Shown here: positions 1 through 8,043 of the stretch, one piece after another
Layout of the letters: each line of letters starts with the position of its first letter
How positions within the stretch are numbered: the first letter of the stretch is position 1
Assembly: GCF_014681765.1 (NCBI RefSeq)
Contig: NZ_CP061498.1
Coordinates: 1,488,001-1,552,000 of the forward strand
DNA length: 64,000 bases
Direction of reading: 5' to 3'
Source of the DNA: Roseicitreum antarcticum
GTDB taxonomy: Bacteria > Pseudomonadota > Alphaproteobacteria > Rhodobacterales > Rhodobacteraceae
Position numbers and translations under genes: made by a program
Notes under the pieces: model-generated
What the model was told of the DNA's origin: nothing
The model's database searches: none
Seen by the model: only the letters and a program-made list of their open reading frames with translations

Positions 1-20
1 CGCACAAAAATTCTTTTTCA

Positions 21-48
21 TAAATTCGATTTCATGAAAATCATTTTT
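21..48. promoter_or_regulatory. AT-rich operator-like site upstream of the TRAP operon
   Basis: A strongly AT-rich patch in an otherwise GC-rich window contains the perfect palindrome TTTCATGAAA at 30-39, and the half-motif TTTCAT also occurs just upstream at 15-20. It lies about 125 bases before the start of the TRAP binding-protein gene. Such palindromes are typical of IclR- or GntR-type repressor sites, but no regulator gene is visible at this edge, so the role is inferred. Confidence 0.3.
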
Positions 49-161
49 TACAGGCGGACACCACGGCCCACATGACATCCCCCCGCCGCATCACGACCCG
101 CACGACCGGGTTGCCACGACCAGACGCACGATTCCTGAGTTTCACCATGAAAGGACGCCTT

Positions 162-1145
162 ATGAATACGTTCCTACGCTTTACCCTGGCCTCGACCCTG
201 GGGATGGCCCTGCCGCAAATGGCGCTGGCCAATCCGACCGTCTTGCAAATCAACAGCTCGCTGCCCGACGGGTCTTTCGCGCATGTCTTCCTGACTGAAT
301 ACGAACAGCGGGTCGAGGCCGCGCTGCCCGATCAGGTAGATGTGCAAATCTTCATGGGCAACACCCTGGGTTCGGAAGAAGATGTGTTGCAGGGCCTTGG
401 TTTTGGCACGCATCACGCATCGCTGTCGGCTTCGGCCGTGGTGCAGATCAACCCGCGCGCCGCAATTTTCGATCTGCCGTATCTCTTCGCCGACCGCGCC
501 GCTGTGCAGACCTTCGCCGCCAGCCCGGCAGGCGATATGCTGGCCGAAGGGTTCGCTGGCAACGGCATGCGGCTGGCGGCGCTGTGGGACAACGGGTTCC
601 GGGTCATCACCAACTCGGTCCGGCCCATTGTCACGCCTGAGGATCTGGTAGGTCTGAAGATCCGCACGCCCACCAGCCGCCAGCGGGTCGAGATGTTCAA
701 CACGCTGGGTGCCAATGCGACGCCGCTGTCATTTGGCGAGGTCTATTCCGCGCTGGATCAAGGCGTGGTGGACGGGCAGGAGAACCCCGCGCAGATCACT
801 GAAAGTGCCCGCCTCTATGAGGTGCAAGATTATATGTCGATGTCGAACCACGTCTATCTGCCGACCTTCTTGCTGTTTGGCGAGCCGTTCCTGGCCGGGC
901 TGGACCCCGAGGTCAGCGCAGAACTGCTGACGATTGCGGCGGACATGGCCGGCTGGACCTTCGACTGGGGCGATGCGACGGACGAGACTGTCGTGGCAGA
1001 ACTTGCCGACAAGATCGCGATCAACGCGATTGATTTCCCCGCCTTCCAGGCCGCAGCCCTGCCGCTTTATGACAGCCCGACCTTCGTGGACACTGCGGGC
1101 GCCGACATGGTGACAGCGACCAAAGCCGCGCTGGGGATCGAGTGA
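162..1145 (+). CDS. TRAP transporter solute-binding protein, DctP family
   Basis: Periplasmic substrate-binding subunit of a tripartite ATP-independent (TRAP) transporter, 327 aa. Residues 1-23 form a signal peptide (hydrophobic core, cleavage predicted after ALA at 21-23). The family signature is visible: KIRTP around residue 168, whose Arg binds the substrate carboxylate, followed by LGANATPLSFGEVYSAL and VDGQENP. I chose the ATG at 162 because AAGGA sits at 151-155, the right distance upstream, and the signal peptide starts there; in-frame ATGs at 72 and 147 would add an implausible Arg-rich extension. It is followed by a stem-loop and then by the two membrane subunits. The ligand is probably an organic acid; its identity cannot be read from the sequence. 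Confidence 0.93.
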   Translation: MNTFLRFTLASTLGMALPQMALANPTVLQINSSLPDGSFAHVFLTEYEQRVEAALPDQVDVQIFMGNTLGSEEDVLQGLGFGTHHASLSASAVVQINPRAAIFDLPYLFADRAAVQTFAASPAGDMLAEGFAGNGMRLAALWDNGFRVITNSVRPIVTPEDLVGLKIRTPTSRQRVEMFNTLGANATPLSFGEVYSALDQGVVDGQENPAQITESARLYEVQDYMSMSNHVYLPTFLLFGEPFLAGLDPEVSAELLTIAADMAGWTFDWGDATDETVVAELADKIAINAIDFPAFQAAALPLYDSPTFVDTAGADMVTATKAALGIE

Positions 1146-1149
1146 TCAA

Positions 1150-1186
1150 GGCCCGGTGGGGTGCCTTCTGGGCGCCCCACCGGGCC
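1150..1186 (+). terminator. Stem-loop after the TRAP binding-protein gene
   Basis: Arms 1150-1165 and 1171-1186 pair over 16 positions (15 Watson-Crick plus one G-U) around a 5-base loop. It begins 4 bases after the stop codon. No T-run follows, so it more likely acts as a partial terminator or an mRNA 3'-end stabiliser, leaving more binding-protein message than permease message. Confidence 0.6.
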
Positions 1187-1388
1187 ACAGTGGACAGGCC
1201 AGCGGCTGAACCAGTGCCTCCCGCGCTGGCACCGACAGGCGGTTCCCACGCCCGCAGCGTCACCCGTCGCCGCATGTCAGGGTTTATTGCCCTACCCGCC
1301 ATGCCGCAACTCCTTGGGCTGTCGGGGGGAGCCGTCCATCCCCGCCTGATCCCCCTACCCCAATTCCATCGTACCGGAGGCCCTGCCC

Positions 1389-1910
1389 ATGGCACCGCTT
1401 GAAAAGCTGATCTTGCATCTGGACAACGCCCTGAAACGCGCACTGGACGCCCTTGTCATCACCATGGCAGGGGTGCTTCTGGTGCTGCTGAACTATGCGG
1501 TTTTCGCGCGTTTCGTGCTGAATTCCTCGGTCTCGTGGGGGGAAGAGCTGCCCGCGCAGATACTGGCAGCGCTGACCTTCATCGGCGCGGCCTATCTGAC
1601 GCGCACGAATGAGCACCTGGGCTTCGACAGCGTGGCGCGCAGCCTGTCGCCGCTGATGCAGCGCGTGATCATGGGGGCCAACTTGCTGCTGATGGCGTGG
1701 CTGGGCGGGCTTTTGGCGTGGTACGGCGGCAAGGTCGCGCTGAGCTTTGGCACCCGCCTTCTGATCTCGGTCGATCTGCCCATGGCGCTGTTTCGCGCCG
1801 CGATGCCGCTGGGCGGCGCGCTGATCGTGTTGATCTGCCTTGTCCGTCTGGCGGGCCTTGTGACCGGGCGGATCACCCCTGATGACCTTTTGCCAGAAAG
1901 CGACGACTGA
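1389..1910 (+). CDS. TRAP transporter small permease subunit, DctQ family
   Basis: Small four-helix membrane subunit of the TRAP transporter, 173 aa, the usual length. Hydrophobic segments lie at roughly residues 20-40, 52-72, 93-113 and 133-155. The internal SWGEELPAQILAALTFIGAA stretch is characteristic of DctQ. The start is supported by GGAGG at 1377-1381. Its stop overlaps the start of the large subunit gene by one base, so the two are translationally coupled. The protein pairs with DctM in the inner membrane and is required for uptake driven by the sodium gradient. Confidence 0.9.
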   Translation: MAPLEKLILHLDNALKRALDALVITMAGVLLVLLNYAVFARFVLNSSVSWGEELPAQILAALTFIGAAYLTRTNEHLGFDSVARSLSPLMQRVIMGANLLLMAWLGGLLAWYGGKVALSFGTRLLISVDLPMALFRAAMPLGGALIVLICLVRLAGLVTGRITPDDLLPESDD

Positions 1911-3196
1911 TGTTTATGTCCCCCGGATACATGATCCTGATCTTGCTGGTCGGCCTGCTGATGATGGGCATGCCGATTGCCTTCGTGCTGGGCGTCACGG
2001 CGTCGGTGATGATAATGCTGGACCCCGCCGTGGTGCCGCAGATCATCGGACTGATCCCGTTTGGCGGCGCGAACAATTACCTGCTTGTGGCAGCCCTGCT
2101 GTTCATGATCGCCGGTGAGGTGATGAACCAGGGCAAGATCGCCGAAAAGCTGATCGCCTTCGCGTCCTCCCTTGTGGGGCACGTGCGCGGCGGGCTGGCG
2201 CATGTCAACATTCTGACATCGCTGTTCTTTTCCGAGATTTCGGGCACGGCTACATCCGACGCCGCCGCCATCGGGTCGGTGATGATCCCGCAGATGAAGA
2301 AGCGCGGCTATCCGCCCGCTTTCGCGGCGGCTGTCACCTCGACCTCGGCGACGATGGCGATCATCGTGCCCCCTTCGCTCAACCTGATCCTGTATGCCTA
2401 TGTCGCCAATGCATCGATCGCGCAGCTTTTCGCGGCGGGGATCTTGCCCGGTTTTCTGGTGTGTTTTCTGCTGATCATGACCGCCTATCTGATTTCGGTG
2501 AAGCGCGGCTACCCGACCGAGGGCGCGTTTTCCTGGGCGCGCGTGGTGGATACCGGCAAGGATGCAGCGCTGCCGCTGACACTTCCCATCTTGATCCTGG
2601 TCGGTATTCTGGGCGGTATCTTCACCGCCACCGAGGCCGGTGCCGTCGCAGCGCTGTGGTCGATTGTCATGGCGGCCTTGTTGTACCGCACCGTGACGCT
2701 GAAGGCGTTCATCGACACGCTACGCATTGCGGGCAAGCGCAGCGCGATGCTGATGTTCATAGTCGCCACATCGACGCTGCTGGGGTGGTATCTGACCAAC
2801 CAGCGCATCCCCCAAGACATTGCAAATGCCATCCTTGGCATTTCCGAGAATTACTGGATCGTCCTGCTGGCGATCAACGTCTTCTTCTTGCTGGCGGGCA
2901 CCATCGTGCATGGCACGCCCGCAATCTTGATGCTGGTGCCGATATTCTTGCCGCTGGCCGATCAACTGGGCATCGACCGGGTGCATTTCGGACTGATCGT
3001 GACGATCAACCTTGGCATCGGGCAGCAAACACCGCCGGTTGCCTCGGTCGTGCTGATCACCTGCGCGATTGCCAAGATCTCGTTGGCGCAGATCATCCCG
3101 TCGATGCTGTGGTTCATCGGCGCGATGCTGGTGGCGCTGACGCTGGTGAACATATTCCCGGCAATCTCGCTCTTCCTGCCGTCGCTGATGCTGTAA
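1910..3196 (+). CDS. TRAP transporter large permease subunit, DctM family
   Basis: Large transport subunit, 428 aa, the standard length, with about 12 hydrophobic helices spread along the chain. Diagnostic features include the N-terminal GMPIAFVLGV, the SGTATSDAAAIGSVMIP segment, the IVPPSLNLILYAYVANASI segment, and GIGQQTPPVASVVLITC near the C terminus. These match the DctM/SiaM ion-transporter fold that moves the substrate delivered by the binding protein. The start overlaps the dctQ-like stop. A racemase-fold gene follows 4 bases after its stop, so all belong to one transcription unit. Confidence 0.92.
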   Translation: MFMSPGYMILILLVGLLMMGMPIAFVLGVTASVMIMLDPAVVPQIIGLIPFGGANNYLLVAALLFMIAGEVMNQGKIAEKLIAFASSLVGHVRGGLAHVNILTSLFFSEISGTATSDAAAIGSVMIPQMKKRGYPPAFAAAVTSTSATMAIIVPPSLNLILYAYVANASIAQLFAAGILPGFLVCFLLIMTAYLISVKRGYPTEGAFSWARVVDTGKDAALPLTLPILILVGILGGIFTATEAGAVAALWSIVMAALLYRTVTLKAFIDTLRIAGKRSAMLMFIVATSTLLGWYLTNQRIPQDIANAILGISENYWIVLLAINVFFLLAGTIVHGTPAILMLVPIFLPLADQLGIDRVHFGLIVTINLGIGQQTPPVASVVLITCAIAKISLAQIIPSMLWFIGAMLVALTLVNIFPAISLFLPSLML

Positions 3197-3200
3197 GCCC

Positions 3201-3872
3201 ATGCGCCTGTTGGTTGTAAACCCGAACACTTCGGCCGGGGTGACGCGGCGTATCGACGCCGCCGCCCAGGCCGCCGCCCACGAGGGCGAGATGATCCGCA
3301 CTGTCCCCGCCGCCTTCGGCCCCGCGCTGATCGTGACGCCAGAGGATGCGGCGCACGCGATGGACGGCGTGCTGGCCGCGGTCGAGGCACATCAGGCGGG
3401 CATGGATGGCATTATTCTGGCGTCCTTCGGCGACACGGGGATCGAGGCGGTGCGCGCCCGCACCACCCTGCCCGTCGCAGGCATCGCCCATGCCGCGATC
3501 AGCCGCGCGGTGGCCTATGGGAGGCAGTTCTCCATCGTCTCCTTCAGCCCGCAGGTATCCCCATCGCTGCGCGAGATCGTGGCGCATTATCAGATGGCGG
3601 CGCATCTGCGCGATGTCGCGGTCCTGGCGGATGGGCAATGGTCGGACCCCGGCGCGATTCAGGACGAACTGGCCGCGCCCTTGCTGCGGCTCTGTCAGGA
3701 CACGGCCGCTGCCGGGGGGATCGGCAGTATCGTGCTGGGCGGTGGGCCGCTCGCCGGACTGGCGCAGCGTTTCGCGCCCCATGTAGGCCTGCCGTTGATC
3801 GACGGCACGACCGAGGCGGTGGTTCAATTACGCGCGCGCCTGGCGGCCACGGCACCGGAAAGATCACGATAG
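3201..3872 (+). CDS. Asp/Glu/hydantoin racemase-family protein lacking the catalytic cysteines
   Basis: This 223-aa protein has the two-lobed Asp/Glu racemase fold: it opens with LLVVNPNTSAGVTRRI, as hydantoin and allantoin racemases do, has FGDTG at residues 76-80, and a second-lobe loop SIVLGGGPLAGL at about 176-187. Active members carry a Cys just before FGD and another in the LGC motif. Here these positions are Ser75 and Gly181/Gly182, so cofactor-independent racemisation by the usual two-thiol mechanism is unlikely. It follows dctM by 4 bases. Possible roles are an isomerase or lyase with a changed mechanism, or substrate binding. The family assignment is firm; the function is unknown. 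Confidence 0.8.
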   Translation: MRLLVVNPNTSAGVTRRIDAAAQAAAHEGEMIRTVPAAFGPALIVTPEDAAHAMDGVLAAVEAHQAGMDGIILASFGDTGIEAVRARTTLPVAGIAHAAISRAVAYGRQFSIVSFSPQVSPSLREIVAHYQMAAHLRDVAVLADGQWSDPGAIQDELAAPLLRLCQDTAAAGGIGSIVLGGGPLAGLAQRFAPHVGLPLIDGTTEAVVQLRARLAATAPERSR

Positions 3873-3979
3873 CACCGGTAACTGCGCGCCGAACACCCGT
3901 CGAACTGCCCGGGCCTGGGGCGCATTTCAGGCGCGCTACCCAGCCGGGGCACCCGAAAGAAACGGGAGAAATGGCCCAG

Positions 3980-4000
3980 TTGGCAAATTTTTTTTACCAA
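3980..4000. promoter_or_regulatory. TTGG...CCAA inverted repeat before the hydratase gene
   Basis: TTGGCAAA and TTTACCAA form an imperfect inverted repeat (7 of 8 positions) in an AT-rich patch 84 bases before the hydratase start. GntR-family regulators often bind TTGG/CCAA repeats, usually with a shorter spacer. No promoter could be assigned with confidence. Confidence 0.25.
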
Positions 4001-4083
4001 TTCAGGCCGGAATTGCTATTCATTTGCAGTCCAGTTGCTTTATGCCTGACGCTGACCAAAGACAGCATCGAAAGGAATCCCAA

Positions 4084-4812
4084 ATGACGACTTCCGCCAC
4101 CGAAACCCTTGCCGCAGCCCTGCTGGACGCGCATGTGAACGGCACCCACATCACCGAAGCGACCATTCCGGCAGACCGCGCCAGCGTTCTGGCAGTGCAA
4201 AGCACCGTCATGGCAGGGCTGGGCGATGTGGCGGGGTTCAAGGTCGGTGCGCAGCCCGACGACCTGCCGATCATGGCACCGATCCCGGCGCGCTATTGCC
4301 TGGAGACCGGAAGCACCCGGCAGGTGCAGGGCCGGCTGGGCATCGAGCTGGAAGTCGCGTTCGAAGTGATCCGCGACTTGCCCGAGGGTCAGTTCCCTGA
4401 AGACCCCGCCGCCTATTTCCGCCCGCGCGTTGCGCTGGAAATGGTCGATACCCGCCTTGGTGGTGCGCTTGCCGATGACCCGGTGATGAAATTCACCGAT
4501 TTCCAGAACACCGCAGGCCTGATCCCGGGCAGCGGGCTTGACGCATGGGACGGCAGCGATTTCGGCACGGTACAGGCCCTGATGACAGCCAATGGTGAAA
4601 CCGCTGCCGAGGGCGCATTGACGGTGCCCGGCGGTTCGGCGCTGGCTAATCTGCGGCTGCTGGTCGGGGCACTGGGCACCCATTGCGGTGGCTTGCGCAA
4701 AGGCCACATCGTGCTGACGGGGTCGGTCTGCGGCCTGCCCTATTTCGGCCCGGGCACGGTGATCGAGGCACGCATCGACGGCCTGGGCACGGTCGGCTGC
4801 ACCCTGACCTGA
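4084..4812 (+). CDS. 2-keto-4-pentenoate hydratase / fumarylacetoacetate hydrolase-family protein
   Basis: A 242-aa protein of the FAH fold, closest by motif to 2-hydroxypenta-2,4-dienoate hydratases (MhpD/DmpE type), which add water to the enol product of ring-cleavage pathways. Seen in the sequence: GIELEVAFEV with the metal-binding acidic residues in mid-protein, then ALEMVDTRL, and the C-terminal LTGSVCGLPYFGPGTV, the family's substrate-loop signature. The ATG at 4084 is preferred because AAAGGA lies at 4069-4074; an in-frame ATG at 4024 has no such site. It follows the TRAP/racemase genes on the same strand after a 211-base gap, so it may belong to the same catabolic unit with its own promoter. 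Some members are decarboxylases instead. Confidence 0.82.
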   Translation: MTTSATETLAAALLDAHVNGTHITEATIPADRASVLAVQSTVMAGLGDVAGFKVGAQPDDLPIMAPIPARYCLETGSTRQVQGRLGIELEVAFEVIRDLPEGQFPEDPAAYFRPRVALEMVDTRLGGALADDPVMKFTDFQNTAGLIPGSGLDAWDGSDFGTVQALMTANGETAAEGALTVPGGSALANLRLLVGALGTHCGGLRKGHIVLTGSVCGLPYFGPGTVIEARIDGLGTVGCTLT

Positions 4813-4834
4813 CGGGAAACGCGGAACGTGATGC

Positions 4835-4895
4835 GGACCGGCAGAAGGGGGCGCTGTTGGGGGATATCCCTGCGGCGTCTCTGCTTTGCCGGTCC
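4835..4895 (+). terminator. Possible stem-loop after the hydratase gene
   Basis: GGACCGGC (4835-4842) and GCCGGTCC (4888-4895) are perfect complements, enclosing a smaller palindrome GGGATATCCC. It sits between two convergent genes. No T-run follows, so it is a weak terminator candidate. The rest of 4813-5047 shows no coding signal that I can support. Confidence 0.35.
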
Positions 4896-5047
4896 TGACT
4901 TCGGCCGGGCATCGGGCTATTTGATTTGCCAAGAGGCACCGAAAAAATATTGCACCGTGATGTGCTGATTGCCTGCCATAGTTTTGCCCACCGGGACTGG
5001 CGCAGTGAATTGACGCGCCAATCCCTTCCGCGGCAGGCGGATGCCAC

Positions 5048-5075
5048 AAGGCCTCCGCTGCGCCCCCGAGGCCTT
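5048..5075 (-). terminator. Stem-loop directly after the sufE stop
   Basis: AAGGCCTC (5048-5055) and GAGGCCTT (5068-5075) form a perfect 8-bp stem with a 12-base loop. On the reverse strand it begins at the base following the sufE stop codon. There is no long T-run. Confidence 0.45.
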
Positions 5076-5513
5076 TCAGCCCGCCTCGGGACTGGCCTGT
5101 GCGGCGGCGGCCTCACGGATGCGGGTGATCATCGCGCGCAGGCCGTTAGAGCGTTGGGCCGACAGGTTCTCATCCAGCCCCAGCCGTCCAAGTTCGGCGC
5201 GTGCATCGACCTGCGGCACCTGCCCGACCGGCAGCCCGGCATAGAGGGCGTGCAGCACGGCGATCAGCCCGCGCACGATCATCGCATCGCTGTCACCCTT
5301 GAAATCGAACCTTGCGTCGGGGCCGCTGCCGGTCACCTCGGGCATGATCCAGACCTGGCTGGCGCAGCCGTCCACCTTGGTGGCGGGCACCTTCAGCGCG
5401 TCTTCCATATCGGGCATGTCGCGACCCAACTCGATGACATGGCGATAGCGGTCCTCCCAATCGTCGAAGAAGGCGAAAGTGTCGGCGATGTCTTCAAAGG
5501 CTTGGGTTGCCAT
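5076..5513 (-). CDS. sufE: SufE-family cysteine desulfuration protein
   Basis: A 145-aa SufE homolog, which accepts persulfide sulfur from the SufS cysteine desulfurase and passes it on for Fe-S cluster assembly in the cytoplasm. The catalytic cysteine is Cys50 in KVDGCASQVW, the family's most conserved segment, and the ending resembles the SufE helical tail (LGLDENLSAQRSNGLRAMI). The ATG at 5513 is chosen because CCGGAG lies about 10 bases upstream and the product then has normal length; the open frame extends further but only through low-quality Pro/Arg-rich sequence. The gene stands alone; no other suf gene is in the window. Confidence 0.9.
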   Translation of the reverse strand: MATQAFEDIADTFAFFDDWEDRYRHVIELGRDMPDMEDALKVPATKVDGCASQVWIMPEVTGSGPDARFDFKGDSDAMIVRGLIAVLHALYAGLPVGQVPQVDARAELGRLGLDENLSAQRSNGLRAMITRIREAAAAQASPEAG

Positions 5514-5845
5514 GCGGATGCTCCGGTATCTGGGGGCGGATGTCTGAACGGGACTTCGGTCGGTGGCGGCGGGGCTTTCGTCATGCCACGGGGTTCGCGC
5601 CGGTCCGGGTACCATGCGGCCCGCGCGGCCCCCAGGCGTTCCCGACGGGACCACCGCTTCTTTGAATTGATCTAGGCCGCATGGACCGCAAGGTCCACCC
5701 CCCCCCTTGGCCGCGATGGCGTCGCAGCGGGCGGGCGGCGCTGGCCGGGATCTGGCCGGGATATTGCAGGCACGCATGATCTGCGGCTTTTCAAACGGGC
5801 CGCTTTGCGCTAACCCAAGGGCAGAGATTTGAATTGGGGGTTTTC
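5514..5845. other. Divergent intergenic region between sufE and the lipoprotein gene
   Basis: About 330 bases without a supported gene. It must carry the promoters of both divergent genes, but no convincing -35/-10 pair was found. Visible features are a short hairpin TGGACC-gcaa-GGTCCA at 5682-5697 and, right after it, a run of nine C residues (5698-5706). Confidence 0.4.
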
Positions 5846-6313
5846 ATGCGCAAACCGTTGCTGGCTGCTGTGGCGCTGACATTGACGCTGGGCGCATGCG
5901 GATGGGCCAGTCAAACACGCCTGAACCCGTTCAACTGGTTCGGTTCCTCAGAAGAGACGACGCTGGAACCTGCTGCGGGCTATGCGACTGTGGTCGATGG
6001 TCGGCCATTGGTCAGCGCGGTGACCGACATGGCGGTAGAGCGTAACCCCGGCGGCGCCATCGTCAGGGCCGAGGGGGTCACGCCGACCCAAGGCTGGTGG
6101 GATGCCGAACTGCTGCCGGAAAACGAAGGCCGCCCGGTGAACGGCGTGCTGACCTTCCGGTTCGTCATCGCCCCACCGCGCCAGGCGACGCGCGTATCGA
6201 CCGAGGTGTCGCGCACCGTCACGGCGGCAGTAACGCTGTCGATGTTCGATCTGGAAAACGTCACCACCATCGTCGTGCAGGGCGCGCAGAACCAGCGTAC
6301 CGCGCGGCGCTGA
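5846..6313 (+). CDS. Small predicted lipoprotein of unknown function
   Basis: A 155-aa protein starting with a lipoprotein signal peptide: hydrophobic residues 5-15, then the lipobox LGAC with the modified Cys at 18. The mature part has no motif I recognise; it contains RLNPFNWFGSSEE soon after the lipid anchor, a mixed central part, and a C-terminal stretch rich in Val/Thr consistent with beta strands. The ATG at 5846 begins exactly at the signal peptide; the ATG at 5834 would add four residues. I infer attachment to the outer or inner membrane facing the periplasm. It resembles small conserved lipoproteins of Rhodobacterales, but that is an impression and not a database result. Confidence 0.7.
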   Translation: MRKPLLAAVALTLTLGACGWASQTRLNPFNWFGSSEETTLEPAAGYATVVDGRPLVSAVTDMAVERNPGGAIVRAEGVTPTQGWWDAELLPENEGRPVNGVLTFRFVIAPPRQATRVSTEVSRTVTAAVTLSMFDLENVTTIVVQGAQNQRTARR

Positions 6314-6620
6314 GACAGCGGCGCGGCGTCTTCGCAGCAGGTCTGTGACGGGGTCGGTTCGGGGCAGAATGGCGACGTGGCCGCAGCTCCGGACTGTCGA
6401 ACCACATCACACGCAGGTAGCGCGCGGTGCGCCAGGCCTGCGAAACGCAGGTGTTGCTGCCCTGACCGTCGTACTTGGTGGTAATCCCATCCGCCGCAGC
6501 GCATTGCGCGGTGGCGGTGTGGCGGAATCGACGCCCTACTGGGTCGTATCCTGCCACCGAAGCCGGTCAGGGCCGCCACGAATCATGCGCATGCCAAGGT
6601 TCGACGCGGGGGCTCACCCC
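6314..6620. other. Unassigned stretch between convergent lipoprotein and rnd genes
   Basis: About 307 bases with no gene I can support. On the reverse strand, one frame reads protein-like from about 6557 down to 6400 (GITTKYDGQGSNTCVSQAW, then ARYLRVMWFDSPELR) but then runs antisense into the end of the lipoprotein gene. It could be a degraded gene, the end of a small unrecognised one, or chance. No tRNA, tmRNA or RNase P RNA signature was seen. Confidence 0.3.
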
Positions 6621-7787
6621 TTACAGCGGCACGACGATCACATCCGTGCCGCGAGCAGACAGCGCGATTTCACCGGCGCAAAGGCGCAGCGCATCGGTAC
6701 CAAAAACCTCTGCCCGCCAGCCGCGCAGGCAGGGCGCGTCGCGCGCGCCGGACGCCAGGGCGTCCAGATCCGCAGCATTGGCGATGAGTTTCTGTGCAAC
6801 GCCGGTTTCCTCGGACTTGGCCTTCAGAAGCACGCGCAGCAGATCGGCCAGCGCGGGATTGACCTGCTGCGCCACCTTCGCGGCATCGACCGCCGGAAAG
6901 CTGTCGGCGCTGGCGGCAAGCCCGTCGCGCACCGCCTTCAAGATCCCCTCGGCAATGTCACCGCGCCGGGCCTCACGCAACAAAAGGCGCGAGGCATTGA
7001 GGTCTTCCGCGCTGCCCGGTTTGGTCGAAGCCAGTTCCAGCAACGCATCATCCTTGTACACCCGGCCGCGCGGTATGTTGCGGCTTTGGGCGTAATCCTC
7101 ACGGAACCGCGCCAGTTCGCGCACGATCGCCATGAACCGTCCCGAGGAGGTGCGCGTCTTGATGCGCTGCCATGCTTCATCGGGTCGCACGATGTAGGTG
7201 TCGGGGGTTGTCAGCACTTCCAGTTCCTCGGCCACCCAGCGGGTGCGCCCGGTCTTGGCAAGTTCCGCCGACAGGTGTTCGTATATTCCACGCAAATGCG
7301 TCACATCGGCCAGCGCGTATTTCTGCTGCGCGTCCGAAAGCGGGCGGCGCGACCAGTCGGTGAAGCGCGAGGTCTTGTCGACGCTGGCGCGGCAGATCTT
7401 CTTTACCAGCGTCTCATAGCCAACCTGATCGCCGAAACCGCAGACCATGGCGGCGACCTGCGTGTCAAACAGCGGCGTTGGGAAACAATCCCCCTCGTAG
7501 AAGAATATCTCCAGATCCTGCCGCGCGGCATGGAAGACCTTCATCGTGGGGGTGTGCCGGAACAGGTCATACAGCGGATCCAGCGACATCTCGCCCGCAA
7601 TGGGGTCGACCAGCACGGCGGGGCCGCCATCAGGGCCTTTGGGGCCGGGCAGCGCCATCTGGATCAGACAGAGCTTTGAGTAATAAGTGCGTTCGCGCAG
7701 GAATTCGGTGTCGATGGTCACATAGGGCGCGGCTTTGGCGAGGTCGCAGAATGCGGCAAGGTCTTGGGTGGTCGTCAGTGTTTTCAT
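6621..7787 (-). CDS. rnd: Ribonuclease D
   Basis: A 388-aa 3'-to-5' exoribonuclease of the DEDD superfamily that trims tRNA 3' ends and other structured RNAs. Exo I is DTEFL at residues 26-30 (metal ligands Asp26 and Glu28), Exo II contains FHAARQDLEIF, and Exo III contains YALADVTHL. An HRDC domain follows in the second half (around RELARFREDYAQSRNIPRGRV). Length matches the family. The ATG at 7787 starts the recognisable protein; the frame is open further upstream but into the divergent promoter region of glgP. It is convergent with the lipoprotein gene. Confidence 0.93.
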   Translation of the reverse strand: MKTLTTTQDLAAFCDLAKAAPYVTIDTEFLRERTYYSKLCLIQMALPGPKGPDGGPAVLVDPIAGEMSLDPLYDLFRHTPTMKVFHAARQDLEIFFYEGDCFPTPLFDTQVAAMVCGFGDQVGYETLVKKICRASVDKTSRFTDWSRRPLSDAQQKYALADVTHLRGIYEHLSAELAKTGRTRWVAEELEVLTTPDTYIVRPDEAWQRIKTRTSSGRFMAIVRELARFREDYAQSRNIPRGRVYKDDALLELASTKPGSAEDLNASRLLLREARRGDIAEGILKAVRDGLAASADSFPAVDAAKVAQQVNPALADLLRVLLKAKSEETGVAQKLIANAADLDALASGARDAPCLRGWRAEVFGTDALRLCAGEIALSARGTDVIVVPL

Positions 7788-7794
7788 CGCGCTG

Positions 7795-7847
7795 CCAATC
7801 GGAACCTGGTTCTGTCTACCAGTCATAGAGTCTTGCCGCCCGATTGG
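7795..7847. promoter_or_regulatory. Inverted repeat in the rnd-glgP divergent promoter region
   Basis: CCAATCGG (7795-7802) and CCGATTGG (7840-7847) are perfect complements separated by 37 bases, starting 8 bases upstream of the rnd ATG in the 256-base region shared with glgP. It could be a two-site operator or a hairpin. No regulator is known for it, and the rest of the region shows no clear promoter pair. Confidence 0.25.
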
Positions 7848-8043
7848 AAAGGCCCCGCCCGCTGTTGCTGCGACGCGGCGTCGATGCCCTGTCACGGGCA
7901 ATGCAGCCCCACGATGTGTTATCGCGACCACTTTAACGACTTGGCATTCCGGCCTGCGCAATATGTTCTTGAAATCGCGTCCGCGCCGCATGACAGATCG
8001 GCAAAGCACCCCAACCGCGCCCCACATGACCCAAGAGGTACCC

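Noticed and set aside
6595-6615. A GGTTCGA motif as the T-arm of a tRNA
   Set aside because: The flanking bases do not form a T-stem and there is no acceptor stem, D-arm or anticodon arm around it.
6345-7679. Long forward open frame (444 codons) antisense to rnd
   Set aside because: It is the mirror of the RNase D coding frame, with Arg/His/Gly-rich composition and no domain; long antisense frames are normal in GC-rich genomes.
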